From: Sipunculus nudus
Taxonomy: Eukaryota; Annelida; Sipuncula; Golfingiida; Sipunculidae
Assembly (NCBI GenBank): GCA_026874595.1
Contig: CM049307.1
Coordinates: 26,014,362 to 26,078,361 of the forward strand
Direction of reading: 5' to 3'
DNA: 64,000 nucleotides
A program made the translations under genes and the position numbers. Of this stretch, positions 49,651-61,021 are shown in pieces (within the stretch, counting starts at the first letter, position 1; each line of letters opens with the position of its first letter). The notes under the pieces are model-generated. The model was given only the letters and a program-made list of their open reading frames with translations, was not told where the DNA came from and did no database searches.

Positions 49651-51228
49651 CGAACCAAAAGTGAGCCGGACGAAGGAGATTTATATTGCTAAAACGGTTC
49701 CTGTAAAGTATGGAGCAGACGCCAGTCCACGTGGGTGAAATGGCGAGGCAGGGGAGACACATTGGTTTCAGACAATTTAATTGACTAATTAAAAGCTGTT
49801 GTTTAACTGAAGACCCGGGGAAATGTCGATTTTTAATAAGACTTCTTGAAGAAGAAATCCGCGCGACTTTATAACAATATAATTATGTGTCTGCAAACTT
49901 TGGTGACTTTACCCCTTGACCCGAAAGTCTCAAGGCCAGCGTCTGTATAAATGGGACTTAGCCTCCCCCCCCCCCCCCCCGGTATAGTGTGGCGCCACCG
50001 CTTAAAGTTTTGGTTCCCTTCAACTCTCGCAGGCAAATTTGGCGGATTACGACAGCCGCTGCGCCCTTACTGCCTATTAGTATGGTAAGCCTCCGTCATG
50101 TCCTAACTCAGTAGCCCAGGGACAGCACCCCTGATCGATTGAGAGAAGTCTAGACGTACAGGGCAGAGTAAGCATTGCCCCTTCCTCTCACTGATATCAA
50201 TTACCGGCTCTCGTTCACATTACACCGGCTCTTCAGCCAGCCAAATTCAATTTACTCCTTAATTAGTCGGGACCACATGGGAGCTCTCCACTTCTATCAG
50301 CTGTCTGCGAAATATATAGACCCCGGGCGTAACCCCTTTTATTCTATTTACTTTTTTGTAAGATGAGGCAACATCAGCAGGTTAGTTTAGTTTTGCTTAT
50401 GTCATCAGTTCCGTTTAATTCGCCTGTTTCAGGATAAGACGTCGTATGCGGAAAGGATGTTTCGAGGAATAAAGCGGGTTAGGCAGGCTTCAAGCGGAAA
50501 TCGTACAAGAGCCGCTCGATAGAGGGCAGCACCAGGTAAGCACCGTGCCGAAGGCTGCCACGCCTGTTCAAAGAAATTTTTCACATATATGGAACATTCC
50601 ATGCAAAATAATAGTAAGGACAAGAGGAATTTCGACTTTGTCACACAGTTCATGCAATATTTGTCTCAGAACAAAGTAATCATGTGTATACCTGCTAGTC
50701 ACAACAAGTGATAGTTCATTTGTTTTGAATACCGTTTTACATTAAGTTCGCATATATGGACCCCTTAGAGTTGGAGTGGTCAATGACACATTCTTGTAAC
50801 TGACTTAGAAGTTTAACTTTTGCTGCATCTCTGAATATGTTCTGTTAAAAGTAGTTTAACAAAACCTATAACAGAAACACAGCACAAACAATTTAATGAT
50901 TTATTGAAATATGCCACAAAGTATACTGACAATTAAACTTATTACTGACCAACACCTTCCAACATTTTGGATTATATTAATTTTGATTCAGTTTTTGTGA
51001 ATCATCATGGTTTCTTGGTGTAGACCAACTATACTTGACGATGGGAACCTGTTGGGTCCCGTTGCAAAGGAAGGGTATATTGCCGCGTTGTGTGTCCCCA
51101 GAACCATAAGGTAGCGAACTCCCCGGAACTGTAAGGTAGCGACGTCTGGTGCTCGATTAGGAACCAATTATTTATATCTTCGTGGTGACGGGCCAAGGTG
51201 AAGGTCAGCAATGGCGAGGTGGAGAGCG

Positions 51229-51389
51229 GTGTGATTTGTTCGACAGACCTGTGATGTGATGCTGCCGGGAATTAAATTGTGTGCAATTTGAAGGGCCGAA
51301 TTGATGTGCATTCTGTAATAAAGTTTGGGCTTCTTACTGAAGGTAATAACAAAACTAGCCTCCTGTCGCGGCCCGTTTCTGTCGATTTT
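51229..51389 (-). CDS. Possible exon, unrecognised
   Basis: A long T-rich tract ending GTCCCAG precedes position 51389. The frame then reads KIDRNGPRQEASFVITFSKK and continues with about 25 more protein-like residues ending GSITSQ, where a GT at a plausible donor follows. The frame also stays open beyond it to a stop near 51168. The pattern faintly recalls repeat domains of ciliary ASH-type proteins, but this is only an impression. Confidence 0.25.
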
Positions 51390-52458
51390 CTGGGACAAAA
51401 AAAAACAACAACAAAACAAAAAAACCGACAGGACAATTATAGTAGTATATAGATAATGCCCATCAATGAAATAATAAACATTGATTTCTTTGTGTGCCTG
51501 TCATGTTCGGGTAACTGTTTAAGTACCGTGTGACTGCAGCATTACCAAGGTTACTCTTCACTCTGTTGACAGGTGGAGGGTTAATGTTAAAGGGTATAAT
51601 AGAAGTGAAAAGAAAGAAAAAATATTTGGGACAAATATAAGAAAAGAATATATGATAACAATTTTAAGAGACCATTCTGGTTTCCAGCTGAGAACGAAAT
51701 TTCTCAATAATATGACGTTCTGATGTAAAGAGTAAAATTTCAATTCAATTAATCCTTTAAAAATAAAAACGGTTTTCACATTTAATGATCACGAAGCAAG
51801 ATAATTTTAACCAAAATCAGCAGCACTTATCATTCGTTATCAATGGGGAATAAAAACCATTCCTATGAAAGTCATTTTAAATTCAAGCTTTCACGAACGT
51901 TACACATGTTAGCATAGCGTCCAACTCGCCCATTAGTTTTCATGCGTACTTCGTTTTATGATATGGATTACGGGTGGTCGGGGAAAAAGATGACCTTATA
52001 CATTCACTGGACTGATCAGTAATTAAAAAATCTGTTCAATACGGGAAGATGGCATTTTTTAAAGTGGTATGCAACCTTAAGGTTTCTAATTAAAAGTGGA
52101 ATACAAAATAAATGAAATCGAATAAAAACGATTAGTCTGTAATTGATATAAAACGATAAATAAATATAACCTTTACCCAAATCTGGCAAATGCCTGATCT
52201 GTGCACTGCACCATTTCTAAAACGTTTAATCCACCCTTCAGAACGATGACAAAAGACCATTATATATCCTCATGCAACCAATGGTTGAGTATATGATAGC
52301 CAAAAAACCATGGCTTGGATGAAATGTTTACATTTCCTTAAAATTCATGAAATTAATGATTTAATCAAATAGTGTTATATTGCATAGAAACCTGATTGAA
52401 GATTGAAGAATAACTTAGTTTGATCTCCTTATAGCAATTAACAAGGAGTGTTTTCCGA

Positions 52459-52600
52459 TTGATGGTGTGCTTCAGAGTGACCATTTCATGTCTGGGGATC
52501 TTGTCACGTGGAGTAACAGTAGTTTCATATCCTGCACCAGGGGGCACCAGCATCATACAGCGAAAAGATCTGCAGGTCAAAATTTCCTGGATATTATCTC
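52459..52600 (-). CDS. Possible exon, unrecognised
   Basis: The minus-strand frame contains FRCMMLVPPGAGYETTVTPR followed by DKIPRHEMVTLKHTINRK, with codon use that looks coding. A CTGCAG acceptor-like site stands before it. Family not recognised. Whether it joins the stretches at 51.2 and 53.3 kb is unproven. Confidence 0.25.
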
Positions 52601-53188
52601 GAACTATTAATATTCGACACAGAAAAGCGACTTGTTTCATTTGTTCTGGTTGGTTTTACCAGGTGTTATTAAAAGTGTTTGATCTTATATGGGTTTAGCC
52701 TAATCTAAATAAAAACTAACAAAACTGATTCTTCAGGACTGATTGAAGGTGGTCAGTTTGGCTTCATGGCAATCGGTTCAGAATTTTGTGGAAAGAAGAA
52801 ACACAACTTACCTCTTTTCACCGTGTGCAAATAATAAGTTCCCAGAAAAAAATAACTTTACTATCAGAATTTATTTGTCAAGGTGTCCAAATAAAGCCCA
52901 GTGTCGTTTAGCAGGTTCAAATTTTTTTGGAATGTCCAAATTAAAATTCAAACGTTAAGACAAAAAATTGTGAATTTGAAGATTCATTTAACAATACTAC
53001 TCTCAAAATTCATTGATATATCCTATGTGTGCTACCTTCAGCACAAAATTCCTACAGTAACTGAAATTTGCACATGCCTATATTCTAATGAAAGACATAA
53101 GTTCTGTAGATATAATGCACTTTAAATTGAAATGCCATAAAAAGTACAAATAACCACTTATTTGTTTTCAATTTTAGTTAGACGACTT

Positions 53189-53440
53189 CTACATTAGGCT
53201 GTCAACACACCAGCTGTACACACCAGCTTGTATTAAAATTTGTTTGAACATTTTATATGCCATGGTACGGAGAATCAAGCCCATAGGTTTATATTGTGGT
53301 GATATAGGGAAGATAATGACAACGACGTGGCCTTTATGCAACAGAATCCTCTTGTTATTAAGCACACGGATGTCCCTGTCGTAACCATTGTTAATAACAG
53401 GAAGCAACTGGGTAGTTGGGCATGGTTTACATATGGACAG
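53189..53440 (-). CDS. Possible exon, unrecognised
   Basis: The frame reads VINNGYDRDIRVLNNKRILL and continues for about 45 residues to a TAG near 53189. Composition is protein-like with a hydrophobic patch VVVIIFPI. No family is recognised and no firm splice sites were fixed. Confidence 0.2.
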   Translation of the reverse strand: MSICKPCPTTQLLPVINNGYDRDIRVLNNKRILLHKGHVVVIIFPISPQYKPMGLILRTMAYKMFKQILIQAGVYSWCVDSLM

Positions 53441-54655
53441 CTATAATGTAGTGAACTGTTTTCATTTGGATATATTTAATTATCTCTTGTCTGAATTAGA
53501 GAATATATTATGGACATTTTCTGGTCTATCAAACATCAGGTCCATTTAACATACACAGGATACTTCTAACTATGTAAAGTGTCCTCTCATGTATTTTGAT
53601 TGCAATGACCCTCAATGAAAAAGATGTTGGACTCCTGTTTCACATATTAAATTTGAAAACTTTATAGGCTTAGTTGTATATTGGACGACCACCGCGGTAA
53701 AAGGATATTTCAGTGTCAATCACTTGTCTGATATAAGTTTATAAAGATACAGCCATTTAAATAAATGAATTATTTAGATTGTTTCATTTCCAAGCCGTTG
53801 TCATAACCTAAGCCATCCGTGAGGCAGCGTGTGTGAACCAGGTGTTAATGATATCGGCGCAAGTTTACACTTTACAGCAAGTGAACTGAAACTATAACCA
53901 CGTCCTTGTCCTTGAACTTGTTGAACAATCACGCAAAGAAGGTTTTTTTTTGCATTGAATCAAATATACCTTTCGCCCTTTTCAATTTTACTTAAGTTGT
54001 CCATCCACATACCTGATATAAAAAAATTATGTGATTTCTGCCGTCTCTGTGTATATTTTAATGATCGAAGGGTTATTCGAGACATGAAAAGTTCTTATAA
54101 CGCCCCCGTTAAAGCAATGTTGACAAATAAAAAAAAAAACATGTTACCTAAGGTGGTAGTCTGCATATATGCGGAGGTAAGAAGATCGATTGTTGCAAAA
54201 CGCCATTTGCAAAGCTCTGGCTTATCTGATTTGACACCAGCTAGATGTTCTTGTTGAATATACTGGCGGGCCCCTACGTATTATATACATGTTGATATAA
54301 ACAAAACAAACAGCCTGTGTGTGTTGATTTCTACGTTTTCTGGCCTATTTTTATAAAAACTCCAAGGGATTTCCTTTAGTTTATTAAGCCAGATGACGGA
54401 ATAGGTCCCTTTAACCAATCACATAATATGCATCGCTTCATTCTTAACCTTTGGGATCTGATATACAATTAAGCCTCAGCGAATATTTAATGCAGATCAG
54501 ACTTTTGAATTAGATTTTTGATTAAAGTTGTTTTTTTTTTCACTTTGTAGAGCAGCTACAGGTTGCTGTGTTCAAGACCGCCACCGTTTTTCGCGCACCA
54601 GTGACTTAACGGAAAAGCCACAACACCCACATCCACAAAGGCAAAAGCAGCATAC

Positions 54656-54744
54656 CTTCTCTTGACCGATCCATGCAGCGAAGACCAAGCCATGCCAGTC
54701 GAGAGCCAAACTCGACAGAGCCTCGAGACGAGAGCCTTTTTATA
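54656..54744 (-). promoter_or_regulatory. Minus-strand TATA box and possible first exon
   Basis: TATAAAAA lies at 54744-54737 on the minus strand. About 25-30 bases downstream a GC-richer leader runs to a donor GTATGC after 54656. ATG codons in it (ATGGCTTGGTCTTCG and ATGGATCGG) stay open to the donor. The exons it would serve would lie at lower coordinates. The gene is unknown. Confidence 0.35.
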
Positions 54745-55104
54745 CTTGCAGTTTCGGCTATTTAGACAGTATTAGTACGTTTTATCGTCATAAGCCCCTC
54801 TCTTTTGAATTAGGTTCAGACACACTCTATATAGATCCTATCAGACCTGTCAATATATAGACAAGCAGCGTCAGCAAACTCTAGAATATCCCCACATAAG
54901 TATTAATAAAACTTCACACCCGTTATTAAGGATATAATGACACTTTTTTGAACAGACGTTTAATAATCTGCAATATCGAGATGGGGACATTTCAGCATCT
55001 AGTGCTTGTTCTATTACTTCATCTGATCAATCTCAAAGGCTATCATAAACAAAATTATACTGTAGTAAATATAACACTCAAAGTGGTCGTCACCAGATAT
55101 AAAG

Positions 55105-55239
55105 GAGGGGCGAATCCAGGATTTAGGAAAAGGAAAAAGGGTGGTTCAGGCCGCAAAGGTTGTTCTGAAACACTTATAAAAGGTTGCAGCAGCTGAAAAT
55201 GGATGCGGGGGGGGGGGGGGTGGTCCTGACCCCCTGGAC
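55105..55239 (+). mobile_element. GCGGATCCAGG-family element, partial
   Basis: GGGGCGAATCCAGGATTTAGG, CAGGCCGCAAAGGTTGTTCT and CTTATAAAAGGTTGCAGC follow the order of the better copies, ending in a G run and GACCCCCTGGACAATG. The right inverted end is lost. Confidence 0.5.
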
Positions 55240-55770
55240 AATGTTAAATTGATTCGTTTAAGTATAATGGTTTGAGATGAAAATTCATACGTTAATTAAA
55301 AAGCGTTTTACATATGATTAAAATCTATAAGTGACTGTTGATTTGTGACTATTTTCTTGATCATGATCCAGATCCGGATCGTGTGCCGGTTCCACACCAA
55401 TTTTTTTTATCGATATTTATTGGCCTATTTGCGAAATTCCATGAAAGTTTCATGAGAATCCCTTGATGATTGCGTGAATTATGTAGTGAAAAAAACCTGC
55501 AAACATACACACACAAACACACGAGCGGGGATGAACGCGTACCATACGGAGGAAGCAAACATAAGAATAAAATACCAGAAGTATGAAATAACACGAAAGT
55601 GTTTGATAGACACTGAGCAGATACACAATGATTGTCAAATAAATTGTTCATAAATATGTTAAGAAATGGTTCTAAATAGTAATGATGATTACAATACCGT
55701 AGTCATGTTACTTGGATCCTGATGAATCAACTGAAGCAACAAGAGTTCTGTGGTGGCATTTTATGACTTT

Positions 55771-58097
55771 TCAGCCGCATCTCTTTTCTTCTCGTAAGCT
55801 GCGTTCCGGGTTGGCCCCCACTCTGGCGATAGACGCTTGAAGGAGAAGACCGTCAGAGTTGACTGGTACCTCGTAGTTGGGAAGATCATTGCACCAATGG
55901 TAAACAGCTAAATCAGCCCACGTGATCTGTAATCATATTAATCACAGATATTTGTTGTTGCAGAGATAAAAGTTCCGCAACATACACTTATATATCATTT
56001 TTCAATAACAAGTGATTGATTGCAAATATACAAAATTCAGTATATCATGTCAGTCACAGTCAATCGTCTAATGTTTAAAGTAGGGCAAGGGCCAAGTTAA
56101 AATGATTTAAAGGACAAAGTTACCATGTATAATATATCGTTTAAATCATTTGTCTGTGATATCTATGAATATTTCGAAATTATAAAAAAAAACAGTTCAG
56201 ATTTTTTTATTGTTCATATTAAGTCTGTATGTAATAGGTTTTTATTGTTTCTTCATATGAAGTCTTTGTGTAATATTATATCTAAAGAAGACAGTCCGCA
56301 AGTTGCTTTTTCCAGACTATTCTTTGCAATCTTCAGAACGGAGGTTTTCTGATGAAACTTTCACTTGAAAAAAATCTGCAAGGTTTTCTAGCTTGATCTA
56401 TTCATTTCATCCCGCGCCACACATTTCCTTATTGTGACCTATTCCTCAAATCTAATACCGAACATTTCGAAAGTATGATTCCCACCGCAGGGTTCTCTAA
56501 AGTGACCGATTCCTCTCATCTTGCGTCTTGTGGTTCTCTCGCATTACCTGTTCCTCTAATCTTCCGCCGCACAATGTCTAGCGTAACCTGTTGTATTAAT
56601 CTTGCACCTCACGGTTCTTCAGTGTGAAATGTTCTCGCACCGCATTTTTCATTAGCACGAACTGTTCCTCTCATCTTGCGCCGCACGGTTTACTAGCATG
56701 GCTATGCCTCTAATCTTGCGCTGCATGATCCTCTCGCGTGACCCTGTTCCTCTAATCTTGCGCCTCACGGTTCTCTGGCGTGACTTGTTTCTCTCGTCTT
56801 GCACCGCACGAATCTTTAGCGTAACCTGTTCCTCTTATCTTGCGCCGCACGGTTGACTATCGCGACCTTTTCCTCTAATATTGCGCCGCACGGTTCTCTT
56901 GCGTGACCTGTTCCTCTCACCATGCGCCTCACGAGTCTCTAGCGTGACTTGTTTCTCTCTTCTTGCACCGCACGAGTTCCTAGCGAAACCTTTGACTCTC
57001 ATCTTGCGCTGCAAGGTTGACTAGCGTTACCTGTTCCTCTAATCTTGCGCCGCATGTTCTCTAGCGTGACCTGTTCCTCTCATCTTGCGTCGCGCGGTTC
57101 TCTAGCGTGACCTGTTCCTCTCATTTTGCGCCGCGCTAATTTCTAGCGTAACCTATTAAACTCATCTGGCACACAGTTCCAGAGTGTGATCTTTTCCTCT
57201 GATTCTAGCCGCATTGTTCTCCAGTATGACCTATTCCTCTAACCCCGCAGCCCTGCTTTTTCCCTGTAGCTGTTTCTCCAATTTTCTCCACATTGTGCGT
57301 AGAACTACCTGGCTCTATCATGTCTACCGCAATGCTCCTTGTGCAACCTATCTCGGCAGTTCTACGCCTTGTTTGTACTTGTTTGTTCTTACCTCCTGCC
57401 TACGATTGTCTAGAATGACCTCTATCTCAATCACAGGCACAAGCTTCCCTGCCATGAGTAATAATTTTTATATCTTTGTTTGTCTTGCCTAATGTGGTTG
57501 TCAGTTAGATAATTGCTACAGGCACTTTTTTGATTGCTGGTTTAGCCAAGGAATATATAACTCAGACCGACTTACGGTCCCCCGTCGAAGAACCCTCTAT
57601 CAGCGTTATTTTGCTTAAGTAAATTCTCAAATTTCGCAAGGGATTCTGGGAGCTGGATCTTGGTGTACTCTTCCATGTTCCGATGCTGCATGGTAAAATA
57701 TAATACAACAGAAATAAAAATTTAAATGTGCCATCTGACCATATTAAACGTATAGTTTCCTGCTTATTTTCTTAGATGAGGGTCCCTGTATATATATTAT
57801 TTTAATTTTATTATAATTTGACAGAAAATAGGGAACGTGATAACGCAGTGTAACATATCTTTCCGAAAATTTAAGGGACTATCATGTAAGCCTTTGAATT
57901 ATGTGCACTGACAAGAATGACTTCTATGAAGGCTGTATGATTTATAATTGACAGAAGGGCGAATTCATAAGACGCCTACCCTCTCCTCTTCTGATATATT
58001 TCGTCTTCTACAATTTAAAAATTCTAACAACATGTCCTCTGCGCAGTCAACAATCATGTCCACTCGGGCCTTCTCCATTGCCATCTTCCCGGCAAAT
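55771..58097 (-). CDS. Sigma-class glutathione S-transferase, C-terminal exons (copy B)
   Basis: Three minus-strand exons encode the all-helical C-terminal domain: 57980-58097 (from FAGKMAMEKARVDMIVDCAE), 57576-57685 (HRNMEEYTKIQLPESLAKFE, ending RGFFDGG) and 55771-55926 (ITWADLAVYHW to a TGA stop). VDMIVDC and the D in TWADLA are hallmarks of sigma-class GSTs, which conjugate glutathione to electrophiles or make prostaglandin D. The thioredoxin-like N-terminal exons were not found up to 59.8 kb. One oddity: the middle exon ends in phase 2 (…GGACC before GTAAGT) while the last exon must be entered in phase 0. As written the frame does not carry across, by one base, at a run of five G. Pseudogene or a homopolymer sequence error are both possible. 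A 41-base minisatellite fills much of the last intron. Confidence 0.7.
56400..57245. repeat. Minisatellite, unit about 41 bases, about 20 units
   Basis: The repeated phrase is close to TCTAGCGTGACCTGTTCCTC followed by TAATCTTGCGCCGCACGGT. Inner units are most alike and outer units are decayed, as expected of unequal exchange. It lies wholly in the last intron of GST copy B. Confidence 0.85.
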
Positions 58098-59869
58098 CTT
58101 GGAGTCAAAGGTTAAACAAATTGATCATAGACAATCTTTACCATGAAAATTTCCAATCCTTCCATTTTTAAACTTTTCTAAAAAAAATGAGCAACAATGC
58201 TGGTATTTAACTTTTACAAAATAAAATAAAACCAAAATTAGATTAATTTGATTTCAGAGCGGAATCTTAGGCTCGAGGGGTCTTCTTTGGCCATTGCCGT
58301 CCTGCGTCTTCATATGTAATTCATAACTCAGGGACGTTTTATCTTTTCAATAATTTATCAAATTTTCTGAACTCATCACATCGGGGAACGCGTTTGAGGT
58401 GCGCTCTCAACAGAGAGACATTTGGTAGATGGGACTATTATTCTCTTCGTATTTCATCAAAGTCCATTGCCGTGCTTTCAAGTGGTAACTGAACCGACTA
58501 TTTTCAAATACATTACAATACAATACAGCAAATTATTTGAAATGAATATGTTAAATATTAAGCCAGCTGTACGCATTTACATACCCTCACCCCCTTTTCA
58601 TGCCTACCTACCCGCGGGTGCCGTGCGTTATGACGCGGTTGGATTTAAATGACCTAAAAGGGAAATGTATTTCAAAATAATCATTGTTAACATCTTAATT
58701 CATTTATTGGACATACTTGGGGATCTAATAATTACCTATGTCATAAAATCTCAGAGGTGGTGCACGTTGATCCTACCTAGCCCATTGCCTAAAGCATTTT
58801 AGTATAGTTCCTAACGACACCTACCATGAGCGAGGAAAAAATCCGTTTTAACTCAGCATATTGTTATATCCCTCTGCATGTTTGTTGATTTTCTTTCCAT
58901 GACACAAGCATGGCTCGCGCGGGTTACTGGACAACTGCATACTTGTACAGGAAATGACCAGTTACCGTAGAGACGATGTTTCAGCTTGGGTTGTGATTTC
59001 ACATGCATTCTATTATGTTAATTCATCATTCGTAGTCTAATGTTAAGAATATGGGTTGTTCACCACGATATGATTGATAGAAGACCACTGCAATGCATTC
59101 TTCCTTATGGCTTATATCACGATTCCGGTTAGGTTCACCAGCCCAATACAAGTGTCTAGTACTTATACTCGAGTAATCAGAGTAAAAATAATAAAAGTAC
59201 AAGTACAATTACTCATTTCACAATTATTAGAAAGTTTATCAGTATTTTTGAGAACTTTGTGAATTATATTTTGACCCTTGTTCATTAAATGTCAAATACA
59301 TCCAAATCAAAATTACAGTGATTAAATGCTTCAACAAAGTCAGTTGCACTCTGCAAACAAAATAAATGAGACGTGAATGTTATTATACTAACTATAGATT
59401 TCTGCTGTCTAAGGAAAGCAAGCTTCTGCCATGTGGGGGTCCAAGCTATGCCCTCCAACCCGTGTTTGCATTCACTTATTCGGCCCATATTATGGGTTCT
59501 TTTGCACCAGTGGAATATGGGATTTCTGCATTTCTGGAAAGGTTCTGAGGCCGGAGAGAAAAAGGATGAGTGAACACACTGTTGAACCGCAGTTGTTTCT
59601 TAAATGTATCAAATTAAATTACATTATTGTATATATTGTTATCAATATAAACATTATATATATTAGTAATAAACAAATTTACTGATTACAAAGTGTGTTC
59701 ATTAATAATGTAAAGACATAGATTCAACAACTGGAAAGTGCATATAAAAGTACGGTTCTCTAGTGTAAAAAAGGGGCTAAAATACTCGTACTGGAGTACT
59801 TTTTTGTACTCAGCACTCATATTCGAATCATTTCATAGTACGCGGACCCATACAACTCTGTTACTGATG
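58098..59869. other. No exon recognised between the two GST tails
   Basis: I looked on the minus strand for the GST N-terminal domain (the tyrosine-containing start and the QSNAIARY-type motif) and saw neither. The rest is AT-rich DNA without assigned repeats. Confidence 0.5.
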
Positions 59870-60037
59870 TTATAACCCAGCCGTTTCTCTTTTCTTTAGA
59901 TAAGCCGCGATCCGGGTGTTGGCCTCCACTCTTTTGATGAATGCTTCTAGGACAGGAAGACCATTATAGCTGACCTCTACGCCATAATTGGGAAGATCAG
60001 TACACCAATGGTAAACCGCCAAATCAGCCCACGTGAT
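59870..60037 (-). CDS. Sigma-class glutathione S-transferase, last exon (copy A)
   Basis: One exon of 168 bases in phase 0 has acceptor TTCCAG. It gives 55 residues, starting ITWADLAVYHWCTDLPNYGV and ending RIAAYLKKRETAGL with a TAA stop. The end agrees better with the family's usual …W/YLKKR ending than copy B does. Copies A and B share the first 20 residues except one. Upstream exons would lie above 60.04 kb, but an LTR retrotransposon starts at 60274 in the opposite orientation. The rest of the gene is either beyond the window or lost. Confidence 0.8.
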   Translation of the reverse strand: MTWADLAVYHWCTDLPNYGVEVSYNGLPVLEAFIKRVEANTRIAAYLKKRETAGL

Positions 60038-60273
60038 CTGGAATTAAATGTAATATTGAAATGAACACATGCAGACGTGCACTTTATTATCTATATCTGG
60101 TATCAATCATGAGTTATACATGGTTGAATAAAGAATTTGCCAGACACCAGGACTCATATATAACGTTTAAAGTCAGGTCAGAGATTAAAGAGGGTAAACA
60201 ATGTAGCGGACCAAGGTATACTGTTAAAAAAATATAATCTTCACATTTTCTAAGGACACCACTTTCACAATCT

Positions 60274-61021
60274 TGTTACAGGTGCTCTTTTATTGTGTGA
60301 CACAGGCGTAACTCGTGTTGTGACACCCTCGCCGGGCCGTTTGTTACATTCGCAGTTTAATCCGTACTGGTTGAACTCTCGTTGTCATGTAAGCCTTGGG
60401 CTTTCTCGCTTGGTCATGGGTCACGTGTGGACCCTGGTATGTAGCGGCATGCACAGCAATGTTCTTCTAAATGATTCCTGTAACGCGTGTTTACTGTGTT
60501 GTGTAAGATCTTTTAGACTGTTCGAGAAGTGGAAAATTCTCGGCTTGGGGTGAAAAGTATATAAAAGGACTGTGTTTTAGAGCCGAGAGGGCAAGCAGAG
60601 AAGATTTCTAGCGGACGCAGAAGCGTGTGTCAGTTTCTGGGACCTTATCCGACGAGTGCGGCAATTATAGCTTTTCTTTTGGACTTCAGTATACTTTCTG
60701 GATTGTTACAAGAGCTTTACACCGGACTGTCATTCTCCGAGAGTACACATTTAAAGAACTTTGTGACGGTGGTGGTATCCAGGTACTGTGCACTTTGTGC
60801 ATTTTACTGTATAATTGTATTGATTTAGTGTATTGTAATGTTAGGGTTGTTTTTAGAATAAATTATAGTTATTTGTTAACAGAAAACCACTGACTTCTTT
60901 ATTCATTCCCCTAGACATTTCACGCTGCCTAGTGTTACAGTATCTGATTTTTTTTTAATCTCCATTACAAAATTTGTGTTCATCACGCATACGTGATCTG
61001 TTTATATTAGGTTCCGTAACA
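60274..61021 (+). repeat. 5' LTR of the Gmr1-like element
   Basis: 748 bases starting TGTTACAGG and ending CCGTAACA. A TATA box (TATATAAAAGG) lies near 60558 and AATAAA near 60857. The same LTR family stands alone at 43482-44290. TGGGGGCTCTCCCGGGAT follows four bases after the LTR and matches 16 of 18 bases of the murine leukaemia virus proline-tRNA primer site. The open frame across the LTR's second half is not a gene. Confidence 0.9.

Larger units (their letters stand above)
49651..54655. other. Sparse region; only weak exon candidates
   Basis: A C run lies at 49965-49980. Three minus-strand open stretches with protein-like composition (51229-51389, 52459-52600, 53189-53440) are listed separately. 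They lie downstream of a minus-strand TATA box at 54.74 kb. No RNA gene or complete mobile element is seen. Confidence 0.45.

Noticed and set aside
50361-50535. Two short exon-like pieces on plus (ATGAGGCAACATCAGCAG before a GT, then an AG before GATAAGACG)
   Set aside because: The product would be 35 residues without similarity, and the minus strand offers an equally good reading. Too little to call.
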